From assembly GCA_964595625.1 (NCBI GenBank), contig CAZQQU010000007.1:1-64000 (forward strand): 64,000 bases of DNA, given 5' to 3'. The number at the start of each line of letters is the position of its first letter. Within the stretch, counting starts at the first letter, position 1. This DNA comes from CAZQQU01 sp964595625 (lineage in GTDB: Bacteria > Bacteroidota > Bacteroidia > Flavobacteriales > Flavobacteriaceae). The position numbers and the translations under genes are program-made. The notes under the pieces are model-generated. The model was given only the letters and a program-made list of their open reading frames with translations. It had not been told where the DNA came from and did not search any database. Shown here in pieces: positions 40,291 through 49,596 of this stretch.

Positions 40291-41301
40291 CTACATTATT
40301 TTAGCCCGCCACTCTGCTCCGCTAATATCAATCAACTTGATAGAATAATTCTCTTGAATGGAAATATTTTCCAAATCAAGGGTTATATCCGCTTTAGCAC
40401 CTAGAGGAATAATCAAACTGTGAGCACCTGGTTTGATTTTTGCTACATAATGATTGTGGATATGGCTGGTTGCAAATTGAGATAATTGCTTCTGATCCAC
40501 AAATTTCACCACTTCATTATGCTCATTTAAAATTTCTATCCCAATTAAAAAAGAGCCATAAACATCTGCTCCTTCTACTCGAAAGACTTGGAATGTAAGT
40601 TGAGAATCAGTGTAGTGAATATTTGAAATTTCTAACTTCGGTTTTACCGATTTGTTGTGCAAAGTTCCAAACACCCCACCGTGGAAATATTGATTGGTAA
40701 ACAAAGTCAAACCAAATATAGCGATTGACATTACCAAAACCTTGGGTTTTAGATTACTGATGGGGAGTGTACCCGAACCCAAAAACGAAAACCATTTTTT
40801 GTGAGTAAAGGCATAATTCTTTTTCATCAGATAACCATCCAAAGAAAAAACACTACTACCGGTCAGAAATAGTGTAAAACCACTAGCGATTCCTAGAATT
40901 CCAATTTGCCATTCGTCCAAACAAGTGGTTCCTATCCAACCCGAACCTAACAAGATTCCAAGGGCTAAGAAAAACACACCTATACTCATCAATCGGGTGA
41001 ATAATCCTAGAATGATGAAGAGCCCTACCACGGCTTCAACAATAGTAAAACTGACCATGGCGATGTAAAGAGCGTCGGGGTTAGAAACCAAATACTCTAT
41101 CAGAGACTTGATTCCCAAAGCATTGGGCAGAAAATGATTGAATTTTTCACCGATATAACCGGCTTCCTCCGGTATTAGTTTGTTATCTATAATTAATCGT
41201 CTCCAAAAAGCCGAAAAATAAGTCCAACCAATTACCCATCGTAACGATAAGGTAAAAAGTCCGGACATGGAATCAAATTTATTTATGGATTTTGTATACA
41301 T
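40291..41301 (-). CDS. DoxD-DoxA fusion (thiosulfate:quinone oxidoreductase-like)
   Basis: The 336-residue protein has a DoxX/DoxD-type membrane domain with several helices (SLRWVIGWTYFSAFWRRL, VSFTIVEAVVGLFIILGLFTRL, GIASGFTLFLTGSSVFSLDG; about 15-160), another helix near 190-205, and a C-terminal DoxA-like domain (YTDSQLTFQVFRVEGADVYGSFLIG; ending SIKLIDISGAEWRAKIM). In archaea DoxD and DoxA are separate subunits of an enzyme oxidising thiosulfate to tetrathionate with quinone. The fused form is known in Bacteroidota. No other sulfur genes are nearby, so the reaction is inferred. Confidence 0.8.
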   Translation of the reverse strand: MYTKSINKFDSMSGLFTLSLRWVIGWTYFSAFWRRLIIDNKLIPEEAGYIGEKFNHFLPNALGIKSLIEYLVSNPDALYIAMVSFTIVEAVVGLFIILGLFTRLMSIGVFFLALGILLGSGWIGTTCLDEWQIGILGIASGFTLFLTGSSVFSLDGYLMKKNYAFTHKKWFSFLGSGTLPISNLKPKVLVMSIAIFGLTLFTNQYFHGGVFGTLHNKSVKPKLEISNIHYTDSQLTFQVFRVEGADVYGSFLIGIEILNEHNEVVKFVDQKQLSQFATSHIHNHYVAKIKPGAHSLIIPLGAKADITLDLENISIQENYSIKLIDISGAEWRAKIM

Positions 41302-41369
41302 CGTTATTAAAATTTTAAAGTGTTAGTAAAAGGGTTCCGAACAATTAACTTAAGATGACCCACCAGTTT

Positions 41370-41660
41370 TTAAACTAATTTCCTGCCTGAAAGGGCAGAA
41401 ATTATCGTATTAAATGAAAGTTGATGCTGATAACCGGCCCTACTTACGGGTTGAAAATCCTTTTTGAAATGGTGTACGAATAGGCGGTTGGCAGTTTGTG
41501 AACTGAATTCAAAATAAAGTTGGTTTACAATCAGTGTAGCAATGATTGCTTTATTCTGATGAAAATATTCAGAGTTTGTATCGCTATCTGATGAAAGCGC
41601 GTAGCGTTGGATTGTCCCCAAAAAGAGTAGAACAACCCATAAATTGGGATATAATTTCAT
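41370..41660 (-). CDS. Small exported protein of unknown function
   Basis: I start at 41660 (MKLYPNLWVVLLFLGTIQRYA), which gives a signal-like N-terminus; the longer frame to 41720 overlaps the upstream gene. The 96 residues have SEYFHQNKAIIATLIVNQLYF and a C-terminal basic, aromatic segment (RLFVHHFKKDFQPVSRAGYQH). No family recognised. It follows the 41710-42084 gene by 49 bases and lies upstream of doxDA, possibly one transcript. Confidence 0.5.
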   Translation of the reverse strand: MKLYPNLWVVLLFLGTIQRYALSSDSDTNSEYFHQNKAIIATLIVNQLYFEFSSQTANRLFVHHFKKDFQPVSRAGYQHQLSFNTIISALSGRKLV

Positions 41661-41709
41661 GGAAATATATATTTTGTCAAACGAAATAAAAGGGTTAGGT
41701 GACTTTAAA

Positions 41710-42084
41710 TCACGCGGCAACCACCTTCAGTCGTTTATACAAAATATATTTAGGAGGACTATTTCCTGAAAAATTCTTGGTGTAGGAACTCAGAATTTTT
41801 TCAGACTTTATAACAGCCATTGGATTTTCCCACGTAAATAAGGGTTCTAATCCTAGCTGGTTATCCGATTGTTTGAAAGTTGAATGGACTTGATTACTCT
41901 TTTGAGTAAACTGACAAAAACTGGTGGTTGAAGTAGTTTTGGTTTTATGAAAAGGCTTCGCATAAGGAACCTCCACCACCCTAAAAAGAGTATCTTTTAC
42001 AAAACAAGGACTTACTGCAAATAAAAGAAACCAAACCAGTAGCAGGTTTCGAAGATTTTTAGTATAAATTTTTGCAGTAAACAT
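41710..42084 (-). CDS. Small hypothetical protein with hydrophobic N-terminus
   Basis: The 124 residues have one hydrophobic stretch (LRNLLLVWFLLFAVSPCFV, about 11-29) and a Ser/Thr/Lys-rich remainder ending SGNSPPKYILYKRLKVVAA. The terminal pattern SPPKYILYKRLK resembles the end of small proteins I have seen before metal-efflux operons in flavobacteria, but no such operon is here. First gene of the possible 42084-40291 unit. Confidence 0.5.
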   Translation of the reverse strand: MFTAKIYTKNLRNLLLVWFLLFAVSPCFVKDTLFRVVEVPYAKPFHKTKTTSTTSFCQFTQKSNQVHSTFKQSDNQLGLEPLFTWENPMAVIKSEKILSSYTKNFSGNSPPKYILYKRLKVVAA

Positions 42085-42467
42085 CGCGGGTAAAATTACA
42101 ACTTAATAGGCTATTAAACTTCTAAGATTTCTAAAAATAAACATAAAATAATAGAAAGTCAAACCCATTACCAATTCCCAATACTATAAAATCCTTGTTT
42201 TAAAAAATTGTCGGTTAAATGAGGAAAACTATTATTTAAACCTTTTATTTCATCAATAAAGGTTGATCGAAAAATTGAAATAAGTGATTCTAAAATAAAA
42301 AGTGGTGTCCCCATTTCGGTACACCACTTTTTGGTTGTATTATTTTCTAATTTCAATAAGTCAACTTAATTTATAGTATCTCCTAAAACCTCGTTAAACT
42401 TATTGAATCTACAAATGTATAATCAGCAAAATTTTCTACTTGTAAAAAATATCAGTTTCACTGAGCC
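42085..42467. other. Gene-free stretch downstream of secDF with one terminator
   Basis: It holds the terminator at 42297-42332. A 62-codon minus-strand frame (42168-42356) runs through that hairpin and is not credible as a gene. Promoter-like sequence for the 41710-42084 gene could lie near 42110-42160, but I cannot define it. Confidence 0.4.
42297..42332 (-). terminator. Intrinsic terminator downstream of secDF
   Basis: AAAAAGTGGTGT (42297-42308) pairs perfectly with ACACCACTTTTT (42321-42332) across a 12-base loop. The T-run suits both strands; it is about 135 bases past the secDF stop. Confidence 0.8.
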
Positions 42468-45400
42468 TTATGACACCTGACTCACGGGTTCTTCATTATC
42501 TTCTTTGGTTTTTAATTTCAATCCCGTATTTTTAGCCGTATCATACATAATTGGAGTTGCGATATATAGGGTAGAATAAACCCCTACTACCACCCCAATA
42601 ATTAGGGCAAATATAAATCCACGTAGCGAATCAGCGCCAAAAACAAACATCACTATCAAAACCAATAAAGTAGAAAGCGAGGTATTAATAGTACGACTGA
42701 TGGTACTATTTAATGAATCATTCACTTTTTTGAGGAAAGTCCATGAAGGATTATTGATATAATACTCCCTAATGCGGTCAAACACTACTACTGTATCGTT
42801 AATGGAGTATCCTATCGCAGTTAAGATCGCGGCTATAAAAGCTTGATCCACCTCCATCGAAAAAGGCATAATATTTCTCAAAAGAGAAAAAATACCCAAA
42901 ATAATAATGGAGTCATGAACCAAACCAACTACGGCACCCAAACTAAACTGCCAACCTCTAAATCGTGCTAAGATATATAAAAACATCACCAATAAAGACC
43001 CAAATACCGACCAATAAGCAGCTACTTTTAAGTTACTGGCGATGGTAGGTCCTACTTTTATGGATTGCATGACTCCAATGTTCTTATTATCGTCTGCATT
43101 GGTAAAATCGTCATAACTAAATCCTGCAGGTAAATACGGGTTAAGGGCTTGAAACAACAGTTCTTGCACTTCATTATCAGCTTCCGATGATTGCTCGTCA
43201 ATTTTATATTTAGTGGTTATTTTCAACTGGTTGGGGCTACCAAAGGTTTTCGCTTCAGCGCTACCAAACACTTCTACCAATGATGTTTGAACTTCCGAAG
43301 CAACCATCGGCTTATCAAAACGTACCGTATAGGTTCTTCCGCCCACAAAATCTACTCCCAAATTAAATCCGTTGGTAAAAATAGAAAACAGGGAAACTGC
43401 TATCAGAATTCCGGAAACTACATAAGCAATTTTTCGCTTTCCTATAAAGTCGATATTGAAGTTCTTAAACAGATTTTTAGTTAAAGGAGTAGCAAACGAT
43501 AGACGTTTTTCACTATACACGTATTTATCGATAAATAACCGGGTGATAAATATAGCGGTAAACAAAGAGGTCGCAATACCAATGAGTAAGGTAGTCGCGA
43601 ATCCTTGGATCGGTCCGGTACCAAACATAAGCAAGATAATTCCGATAAAGGCACTGGTGATATTGGCATCTAAAATAGATGAGAGTGCATTTTTAAAACC
43701 GTCATTGATAGCCTCTTTTTGTAGTTTCCCTTTATCATACTCTTCTCGAATCCTTTCAAAAATAAGTACGTTGGCATCAATAGCCATAGCTAGCGTAAGA
43801 ATGATACCGGCAATACCTGGTAGAGTCAAAACGGCGCCCATACCCGCTAGGATTCCAAAAATGAAAAGGATATTTACAATCAGAGCCACATTGGCAAACC
43901 AACCGGCTTTACCGTAATACCCGATCATCCAAATCATAATCAAGAAGAAAGCAAAAATAAAAGAATAGGTACCACTTTTAATGGCCTCTTGTCCGAGGGA
44001 TGGTCCCACTACTTCACTTTGAATAATTTGAGCTTTGGCTGGTAATTTACCGGCTTTGAGTACGTTGGCTAAGTCGATAGCTTCGTTGACCGAAAAATTA
44101 CCTGTAATTTGTGAGCTACCACCACTAATAGGTCCGCTGGTAACACCCGGAGCTGAATAAACGACATCGTCTAGTACAATGGCAATTTGTGTTTTTTGAT
44201 TAAATGCCAAGCCGGTCATTTCTTCCCAAATACGAGCTCCTTTCGCATTCATTTGCATAGAAACTACCGGAGCTCCACCCATACTAAAATCATGACGGGC
44301 GTCAGTCACAACATCACCGCCTAATTGAGGAACTCCGTCTCGTGTATATTTTAGTGCATATAAATCCGTAGTTTTTTCTTGAAGTTCTGTATCAACAACT
44401 TCTTTTCCCCAAACAAATTTGGTATAACGTTGTTGGGCAGGCAATAAATTCCGTACTTGCGGCATCTTCAGATATTGATTAATGGCCGCTGTATCCTGTA
44501 CCCTAAAAGTACCCAAAACGGGCCCGCCCGGATAACCGTAACGAACCATTTTATCAAAGAGTGGGTTTTCTTCTAATTGATTATTTAAAGAATCAGTCAC
44601 ATTTTGCCCACCTAATAATTTTTCGATATCACTGATAGGGTCGTTATTTTCTTCTGTGCTCTCAGTTCCAGAATCTTCTTCTTGAGTGTCTGTATTTTGA
44701 GTAGAAGTCTCCGCAGTTTGCAAAGTTTTGAGATAAGAATTGGCATTCATTAAAAACGACTCCATTTCGTCAATGCGGTACACATGCCAAAATTCTAGCT
44801 GGGCGGTATTTTCGAGTAATCCCTTAACACGGTCTATTTCTTTAGCACCGGGCAATTCAACTAAGATCCGAGCCGAAGTCCCCAGACGTTGAATGTTGGG
44901 TTGGGTGACACTAAATTTATCGATACGCTTACGAATGACTTCTAAGGCGGCTTCTACCGATTCATCTAATTTTTTACTAATTACAGCTTTGACCTGATCA
45001 TTGGTCATATTGGGATTGATTTCTCCTTCGGTATTCTTATTAAAAAACACATTGGGAGAAGCCAATTTATTATCACCCGGAATAGCTTCATACGCTTGCA
45101 TAAAAGCGTCTAAATAATTTAAAGACGAGGTTTTTTGAATGGTATGAGCTTCGTCTAAAGCCTTGTTAAATGCAGGATCTTTAGAATTATTGGAAAGGTT
45201 TAATAATATATCTTTGGCAGAAATCTGGAGGATTACGTTAATCCCTCCTTTTAAATCCAGTCCGCGGTTGAGTTCTTTTTCTTTGGCATCACTATAGGTC
45301 ACTCCCATAATCACCGGAACCGAAGCTACAGAGTCTAAATATTTTTTGACTGTAGCTTCTCTTTTAGAAATATAATTTTCTTCAGAAGCTACAATTTTAG

Positions 45401-45521
45401 TTTCAGCAAATGTTTGCGCCTCATTCTCAACCTTATTCGTAATATAGGTAAAAGAAAGTTGGTAGATACTCACCAATCCAAAAAGTATGGCAAATACTCT
45501 TATAAGTCCTTTATTTTGCAT
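42468..45521 (-). CDS. secDF: Fused protein translocase subunit SecDF
   Basis: SecDF uses the proton gradient to pull proteins out of SecYEG. The 1017 residues join SecD (about 1-650: first helix, GLDLKGGINVILQISA, RVLVELPGA-type block ARILVELPGAKEIDRVK, GGSSQITGNFSVNEAIDLANVLKAG, then the membrane block with TLAMAIDANVLIFERIREE) and SecF (about 660-1017: GVDFVGGRTYTVRF, AIGYSINDTVVVFDRIRE, TLLVLIVMFVFG). The D-A-N-V-L and N-D-T-V-V motifs hold the proton-path aspartates. SecD has a long acidic linker (TQEEDSGTESTEENND). A promoter lies upstream. Confidence 0.97.
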   Translation of the reverse strand: MQNKGLIRVFAILFGLVSIYQLSFTYITNKVENEAQTFAETKIVASEENYISKREATVKKYLDSVASVPVIMGVTYSDAKEKELNRGLDLKGGINVILQISAKDILLNLSNNSKDPAFNKALDEAHTIQKTSSLNYLDAFMQAYEAIPGDNKLASPNVFFNKNTEGEINPNMTNDQVKAVISKKLDESVEAALEVIRKRIDKFSVTQPNIQRLGTSARILVELPGAKEIDRVKGLLENTAQLEFWHVYRIDEMESFLMNANSYLKTLQTAETSTQNTDTQEEDSGTESTEENNDPISDIEKLLGGQNVTDSLNNQLEENPLFDKMVRYGYPGGPVLGTFRVQDTAAINQYLKMPQVRNLLPAQQRYTKFVWGKEVVDTELQEKTTDLYALKYTRDGVPQLGGDVVTDARHDFSMGGAPVVSMQMNAKGARIWEEMTGLAFNQKTQIAIVLDDVVYSAPGVTSGPISGGSSQITGNFSVNEAIDLANVLKAGKLPAKAQIIQSEVVGPSLGQEAIKSGTYSFIFAFFLIMIWMIGYYGKAGWFANVALIVNILFIFGILAGMGAVLTLPGIAGIILTLAMAIDANVLIFERIREEYDKGKLQKEAINDGFKNALSSILDANITSAFIGIILLMFGTGPIQGFATTLLIGIATSLFTAIFITRLFIDKYVYSEKRLSFATPLTKNLFKNFNIDFIGKRKIAYVVSGILIAVSLFSIFTNGFNLGVDFVGGRTYTVRFDKPMVASEVQTSLVEVFGSAEAKTFGSPNQLKITTKYKIDEQSSEADNEVQELLFQALNPYLPAGFSYDDFTNADDNKNIGVMQSIKVGPTIASNLKVAAYWSVFGSLLVMFLYILARFRGWQFSLGAVVGLVHDSIIILGIFSLLRNIMPFSMEVDQAFIAAILTAIGYSINDTVVVFDRIREYYINNPSWTFLKKVNDSLNSTISRTINTSLSTLLVLIVMFVFGADSLRGFIFALIIGVVVGVYSTLYIATPIMYDTAKNTGLKLKTKEDNEEPVSQVS

Positions 45522-45557
45522 TATTTATAATATTTAAGTCGGTTTTTGTAAAACGTG

Positions 45558-45588
45558 CAAATATATAACAAGTCTCAAGAATAGCCAA
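45558..45588 (-). promoter_or_regulatory. Promoter of secDF
   Basis: Minus-strand TATATTTG (45558-45565) with TTGG (45585-45588) 19 bases upstream, one base off the TTTG -33 consensus, about 40 bases before the ATG. Confidence 0.65.
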
Positions 45589-45646
45589 TTATTTTACGGA
45601 ATTGTTACGCGCTATTTCGCTACTTTTAAACCATAAAAGGATAAAA

Positions 45647-45675
45647 AAAAACTGCCTGATTTAGGCAGTTTTTTT
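45647..45675. terminator. Terminator of the cysteine synthase-like gene
   Basis: AAAACTGCCT, loop GATTT, AGGCAGTTTT, with strong T-runs on both strands, 15 bases after the stop at 45690. Confidence 0.9.
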
Positions 45676-45689
45676 TTGGGAATGTATAG

Positions 45690-46730
45690 TTATTTTATAT
45701 ACTCTACTTTTTCTTTGGTCTCGGTATTTTTACTGTCAAAAAATCCTTGTTCGTTCATCCAATCATCACTAAATACTTTACTCATATAGCGCGAACCATG
45801 GTCAGGAAATACAATTACTACATGGCTTTCTTTAGAGAACTCACCTTCTTCCGCCAATTGCTTGACACCCTGAAAAGCAGCCCCACTGGTATATCCCACA
45901 AAAAGTCCTTCTTCTCGGGCAATTTGACGGGCAGTATGCGCACTTTCCTCGTCAGTAACCTTAACAAAACGGTCGATCATTTCAAAATCAGTAGCGGTAG
46001 GAATTAGATTTTTACCTAAACCTTCGATACGATAGGGATAAATTTCGTCGGCATCAAACTCTTTGGTTTCATGGTATTTTTTTAAAACCGAACCATAGGC
46101 ATCGATTCCAATGACTTTAATATTTGGATTTTTGGATTTTAAATATCGAGCTGCTCCAGAAATAGTCCCACCTGTTCCACTACAAGCAATAAGATGCGTT
46201 AGTTTACCTTCACTTTGCTCCCAAATTTCGGGACCGGTGGTATTAAAATGGGCATCGATATTTAGTTCATTAAAATATTGGTTGACGTAAAAAGAACCTT
46301 TGATTTCTTGGTGCAATCGTTTAGCCACTTCATAATACGAACGGGGGTCGTCTGCAGAAACATTCGCCGGACATACATATACTTTTGCCCCCATGGCTTT
46401 CAACATATCTATTTTATCTTTAGAAGACTTAGAAGAAACCGCCAACACGCATTCATACCCTTTAATCATACTAACCATCGCGATACTAAAACCGGTATTC
46501 CCACTGGTAGTTTCAATAATGGTACTACCCGGTTTTAACAAACCTTGACGTTCTGCTTCTTCAATAATATATAGAGCGATTCTATCTTTGGTTGAATGGC
46601 CTGGATTAAATGCCTCGACTTTTGCAAAATAAGTACCTGGTATGGATTTGGTGATTTGATTTAGACGTATTAGAGGAGTGTTTCCGATAAGTTCCAACAC
46701 GCTATTGTAAGTTTGTTTTCCTTCTTTCAT
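45690..46730 (-). CDS. PLP-dependent cysteine synthase family enzyme
   Basis: The 346 residues show GNTPLIRLNQI, the PLP lysine in NPGHSTKDRIALYI (near residue 48), the substrate loop ETTSGNTGFSIA, the phosphate-binding CSGTGGTISGAARYL and GLFVGYTSGAAF. Members make cysteine from O-acetylserine or cystathionine from homocysteine (CBS type); there is no CBS-domain tail here. Flavobacterial homologues are annotated at family level. Single gene with its own terminator; soluble. Confidence 0.92.
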   Translation of the reverse strand: MKEGKQTYNSVLELIGNTPLIRLNQITKSIPGTYFAKVEAFNPGHSTKDRIALYIIEEAERQGLLKPGSTIIETTSGNTGFSIAMVSMIKGYECVLAVSSKSSKDKIDMLKAMGAKVYVCPANVSADDPRSYYEVAKRLHQEIKGSFYVNQYFNELNIDAHFNTTGPEIWEQSEGKLTHLIACSGTGGTISGAARYLKSKNPNIKVIGIDAYGSVLKKYHETKEFDADEIYPYRIEGLGKNLIPTATDFEMIDRFVKVTDEESAHTARQIAREEGLFVGYTSGAAFQGVKQLAEEGEFSKESHVVIVFPDHGSRYMSKVFSDDWMNEQGFFDSKNTETKEKVEYIK

Positions 46731-46820
46731 AAAATTAATTTTTGTAAGAAATAAAACAGAGTGTTAAATGTACTCCTTTTATTTTGCAAATCGATGCAAA
46801 GTTAATTTTTTTTTTTAAAA

Positions 46821-48956
46821 TTACTCTGAAATTCCTTCTAAATCTAAAATAAAGGCGTATTCCATCGCTACTTCTTTAAGTCTTTCAAAACGTCCGGAAG
46901 CCCCGCCATGCCCGGAGTCCATATTGGTTTTAAACAACAAAATATTATCGTCTGTTTTTAGCTCGCGGAGCTTCGCCACCCATTTGGCCGGTTCCCAATA
47001 TTGGACTTGGGAATCGTGTAATCCGGTAGTCACTAATAAATGCGGATAGGCTTTAGCTTCCACATTGTCATAAGGCGAATAGGATTTCATATAATCGTAA
47101 TATTCCTTCTCATTTGGATTACCCCACTCATCGTATTCTCCGGTAGTTAAAGGAATACTATCGTCTAACATAGTGGTTACCACATCTACAAAAGGTACTT
47201 GAGCTACCATCCCATGATACAACTCCGGAGCGGTATTCATGACCGCACCCATTAACAACCCTCCTGCCGATCCACCCATGGCGTATAGGTGCTCGGGAGA
47301 AGTATATTTTTCAGCTATCAGATGTTTGGATACATCTATAAAATCAGTAAAGGTGTTATTTTTTTTAAGTAATTTCCCGTCCTCATACCATTTTCTACCC
47401 AGTTCTTCTCCTCCTCGAATGTGAGCAATGGCAAAAACAAATCCGCGGTCCAATAAACTTAACCGAGCCACCGAGAAATTGGGACTCATAGAATATCCAT
47501 ACGAACCGTAGCCATATTGTAATAAGGGGTTGGTACCATCTTTTTTAATTCCTCTGCGATAAACCAGCGACACTGGAATTTGAGTACCATCGGCGGCTGT
47601 TGCCCAAATTCGCTCGGATTGGTAATTGTTTTTATCAAAAGTCCCTCCCAATACCTCTTGTTCTTTGACAACGATCTCTTCCTTAGTTGCCATGTTAAAA
47701 TCAATCACCGAAGGAGGAGTCGTCAACGAATTATAGGAATATCTTAAAATGTCGGTATTAAAATCTAAATTTTGAGTAGTATAAGCGGAATAGGTTTGAT
47801 CGTTAAAAGGTAGGTAATAACTGTCACTACCATCCCAACGGCGTACTTGAATTTGATGTAATCCCTCGCTACGCTCGCTGATTACTAGGTAGTCTTTAAA
47901 TATATCTACTCCCTCTAACAACACCTCTTCGCGATGTGGGATTACTTCAACCCATTTCGAGGAATCTGTAGCATTTTCAGGAGTTTTCATCAATTTAAAG
48001 TTGGTAGCACCGTCTTTATTGGTTAAAACATAGAAAGATCCTTCGTAATAGTCAATACTATACTCTAATCCTCGTACCCGAGGAGTAAATACTTGGAATG
48101 CGGCATCCGGTGTATCGGCGGGTACAAAGCGATATTCTGAAGTAAGAGTACTGGTCGAACCAATAATGATGTATTTTTCTGATTTGTCTTTGTAGACAAA
48201 AGCATAAAAAGTTTCGTCTGTTTCTTCAAACACCATTTGGTCTAAAGCCGTATCACTGTGTAGCTGGTGTTTATAAATTTTATTCGAACGTAAAGTTTGT
48301 GGATCTTTACGCGAATAAAACAAAGTTTTGTTATCGTTGGCCCAAGTAGAACCTCCGGTAGTTAATTCAATCTTTGTTGGGTAAATTTCTCCGGTTTCTA
48401 AATTTTTAATTTGGATGGTATAATTTCGGCGTCCGATGGTATCAACCCCAAAAGCCATCAATGTATTATCCGGACTCACATTGATACCAGTTGCATGAAA
48501 AAAACTGTGATTTTTAGCCATTTCATTACCGTCTAACAATATTTCCTCAACCGCGTCTAAACTTCCTTTTTTACGGGAATAAATGGGATATTCCTTACCT
48601 ATTTCATACCGAGTGATATAGTAATAACCATTATAAAAATAAGGAACCGACTCATCGTCTTCTTTGATGCGGCTTTTGATTTCATTAAAAAGTAAATCTT
48701 GAAACTCTTTTGTATGAGCGGTCATTTTATCGTAGTAATCGTTCTCTCGTTCGAGATAATCAATTACTTCCGGATTCTCCCGCTCGTTTAACCAATAGTA
48801 ATTATCCACGCGAATATCTCCGTGCTTTTCGAGAATTTTTTCTTTCTTTTCAACAGTAGGAGGGGTAATTTTCATAGTATCTTTAGCCGTATTTTCATTT
48901 TTACACGAGCTGGCAAAAATAATACTAATCAAGCAAAGGAAAGGTACAATTTTCAT
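46821..48956 (-). CDS. Oligopeptidase B-like S9 peptidase, lipoprotein
   Basis: The 711 residues begin with a lipoprotein signal (VPFLCLISIIFASSCKN, Cys18), then the N-terminal beta-propeller (from IRVDNYYWLNERENPEVIDYL) and the alpha/beta-hydrolase domain. Catalytic serine lies in YAMGGSAGGLLMG, aspartate in TTGLHDSQVQYWEP, histidine in DSGHGGASGRFE. Oligopeptidase B cleaves short peptides after basic residues. The lipobox places it in the envelope. A long gap separates it from cysteine synthase, so it is monocistronic. Confidence 0.93.
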   Translation of the reverse strand: MKIVPFLCLISIIFASSCKNENTAKDTMKITPPTVEKKEKILEKHGDIRVDNYYWLNERENPEVIDYLERENDYYDKMTAHTKEFQDLLFNEIKSRIKEDDESVPYFYNGYYYITRYEIGKEYPIYSRKKGSLDAVEEILLDGNEMAKNHSFFHATGINVSPDNTLMAFGVDTIGRRNYTIQIKNLETGEIYPTKIELTTGGSTWANDNKTLFYSRKDPQTLRSNKIYKHQLHSDTALDQMVFEETDETFYAFVYKDKSEKYIIIGSTSTLTSEYRFVPADTPDAAFQVFTPRVRGLEYSIDYYEGSFYVLTNKDGATNFKLMKTPENATDSSKWVEVIPHREEVLLEGVDIFKDYLVISERSEGLHQIQVRRWDGSDSYYLPFNDQTYSAYTTQNLDFNTDILRYSYNSLTTPPSVIDFNMATKEEIVVKEQEVLGGTFDKNNYQSERIWATAADGTQIPVSLVYRRGIKKDGTNPLLQYGYGSYGYSMSPNFSVARLSLLDRGFVFAIAHIRGGEELGRKWYEDGKLLKKNNTFTDFIDVSKHLIAEKYTSPEHLYAMGGSAGGLLMGAVMNTAPELYHGMVAQVPFVDVVTTMLDDSIPLTTGEYDEWGNPNEKEYYDYMKSYSPYDNVEAKAYPHLLVTTGLHDSQVQYWEPAKWVAKLRELKTDDNILLFKTNMDSGHGGASGRFERLKEVAMEYAFILDLEGISE

Positions 48957-48989
48957 ACAATTTAGCTGTTAGTTATTCTACGAAAGTAA

Positions 48990-48997
48990 TAAATTTG
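48990..48997 (+). promoter_or_regulatory. Minus-7 element before ybaB-like gene
   Basis: TAAATTTG fits TAnnTTTG and lies 30 bases before the ATG at 49028. No clear -33 box. Confidence 0.45.
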
Positions 48998-49027
48998 TAG
49001 CTTAGAAATTCAATCAAGTTAAAAATT

Positions 49028-49354
49028 ATGTTTGGAGATATGATGGGTATGATGGGCAAGCTTAAAGAAACCCAACAAAAAATAGAAGCTACTAAAAAAC
49101 GTTTAGACACGGTACTGGTGGATGCCCAGAGTCCGGATGGTTTATTACAAGTAACGGTCACGGCCAACCGGGAGATTAAATCGATTGCCATCAATGACGA
49201 GTTATTAGCTGATCGGGAACAATTAGAAGATTATTTAATCACAGTAATAAACCGGGCTTTAACGCAAGCTGCCTCGGTTCATGAAACTGAATTAGCCGCT
49301 GTAGCCCGAGAGGGCATGCCCAATATACCGGGATTGGACGGCTTGTTTAAATAA
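49028..49354 (+). CDS. YbaB/EbfC nucleoid-associated protein
   Basis: The 108 residues start MFGDMMGMMGKLKETQQKIEATKKRLDT, the helical arm, followed by the dimer core (GLLQVTVTANREIKSIAINDELLAD, LEDYLITVINRALTQAA) and a tail ending IPGLDGLFK. The proteins bind DNA as tweezer-like dimers. It is divergent from the S9 peptidase gene. recR or dnaX, common neighbours elsewhere, are absent. Confidence 0.9.
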   Translation: MFGDMMGMMGKLKETQQKIEATKKRLDTVLVDAQSPDGLLQVTVTANREIKSIAINDELLADREQLEDYLITVINRALTQAASVHETELAAVAREGMPNIPGLDGLFK

Positions 49355-49452
49355 AAATTACTAACTACACCTTCTGCTGGGCAATCTACACACTTTGCAG
49401 GAGTTACTTGCACTTTCTCCGGTGGGAATTAGAGAAACCTCACGGCAACCCG

Positions 49453-49570
49453 CGTTAGGGATTGCAGTGAAAATCCTTTTTATACAAACCTGTTTTGTAT
49501 AAAAAGATTGTAGCGAAAAGCCCGACCCTTTTTTTATCGCTTTCGCGAAAAAAAGGGGAACGCCCTAAAA
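49453..49570. repeat. Structured intergenic repeat, family 2
   Basis: Outer arms TTAGGG (49455-49460) and CCCTAA (49563-49568) enclose two hairpins: CTTTTTATACAAA (49476-49488) with TTTGTATAAAAAG (49494-49506), and CCTTTTTTT with AAAAAAAGG around 49527-49558, whose loop holds the TCGCTTTCGCGA palindrome. Between them are AGTGAAAATC and GTAGCGAAAAGCCCGACC. I recall such conserved blocks with differing stems in many flavobacterial genomes; function unknown. The predicted three-way junction suggests a structured RNA. Confidence 0.55.
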
Positions 49571-49596
49571 ACAAAAATACTAGTTGTGTCCCGAGT

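Noticed and set aside
42168..42356. 62-codon minus-strand frame
   Set aside because: It runs through a perfect terminator hairpin at 42297-42332 and has no family features.
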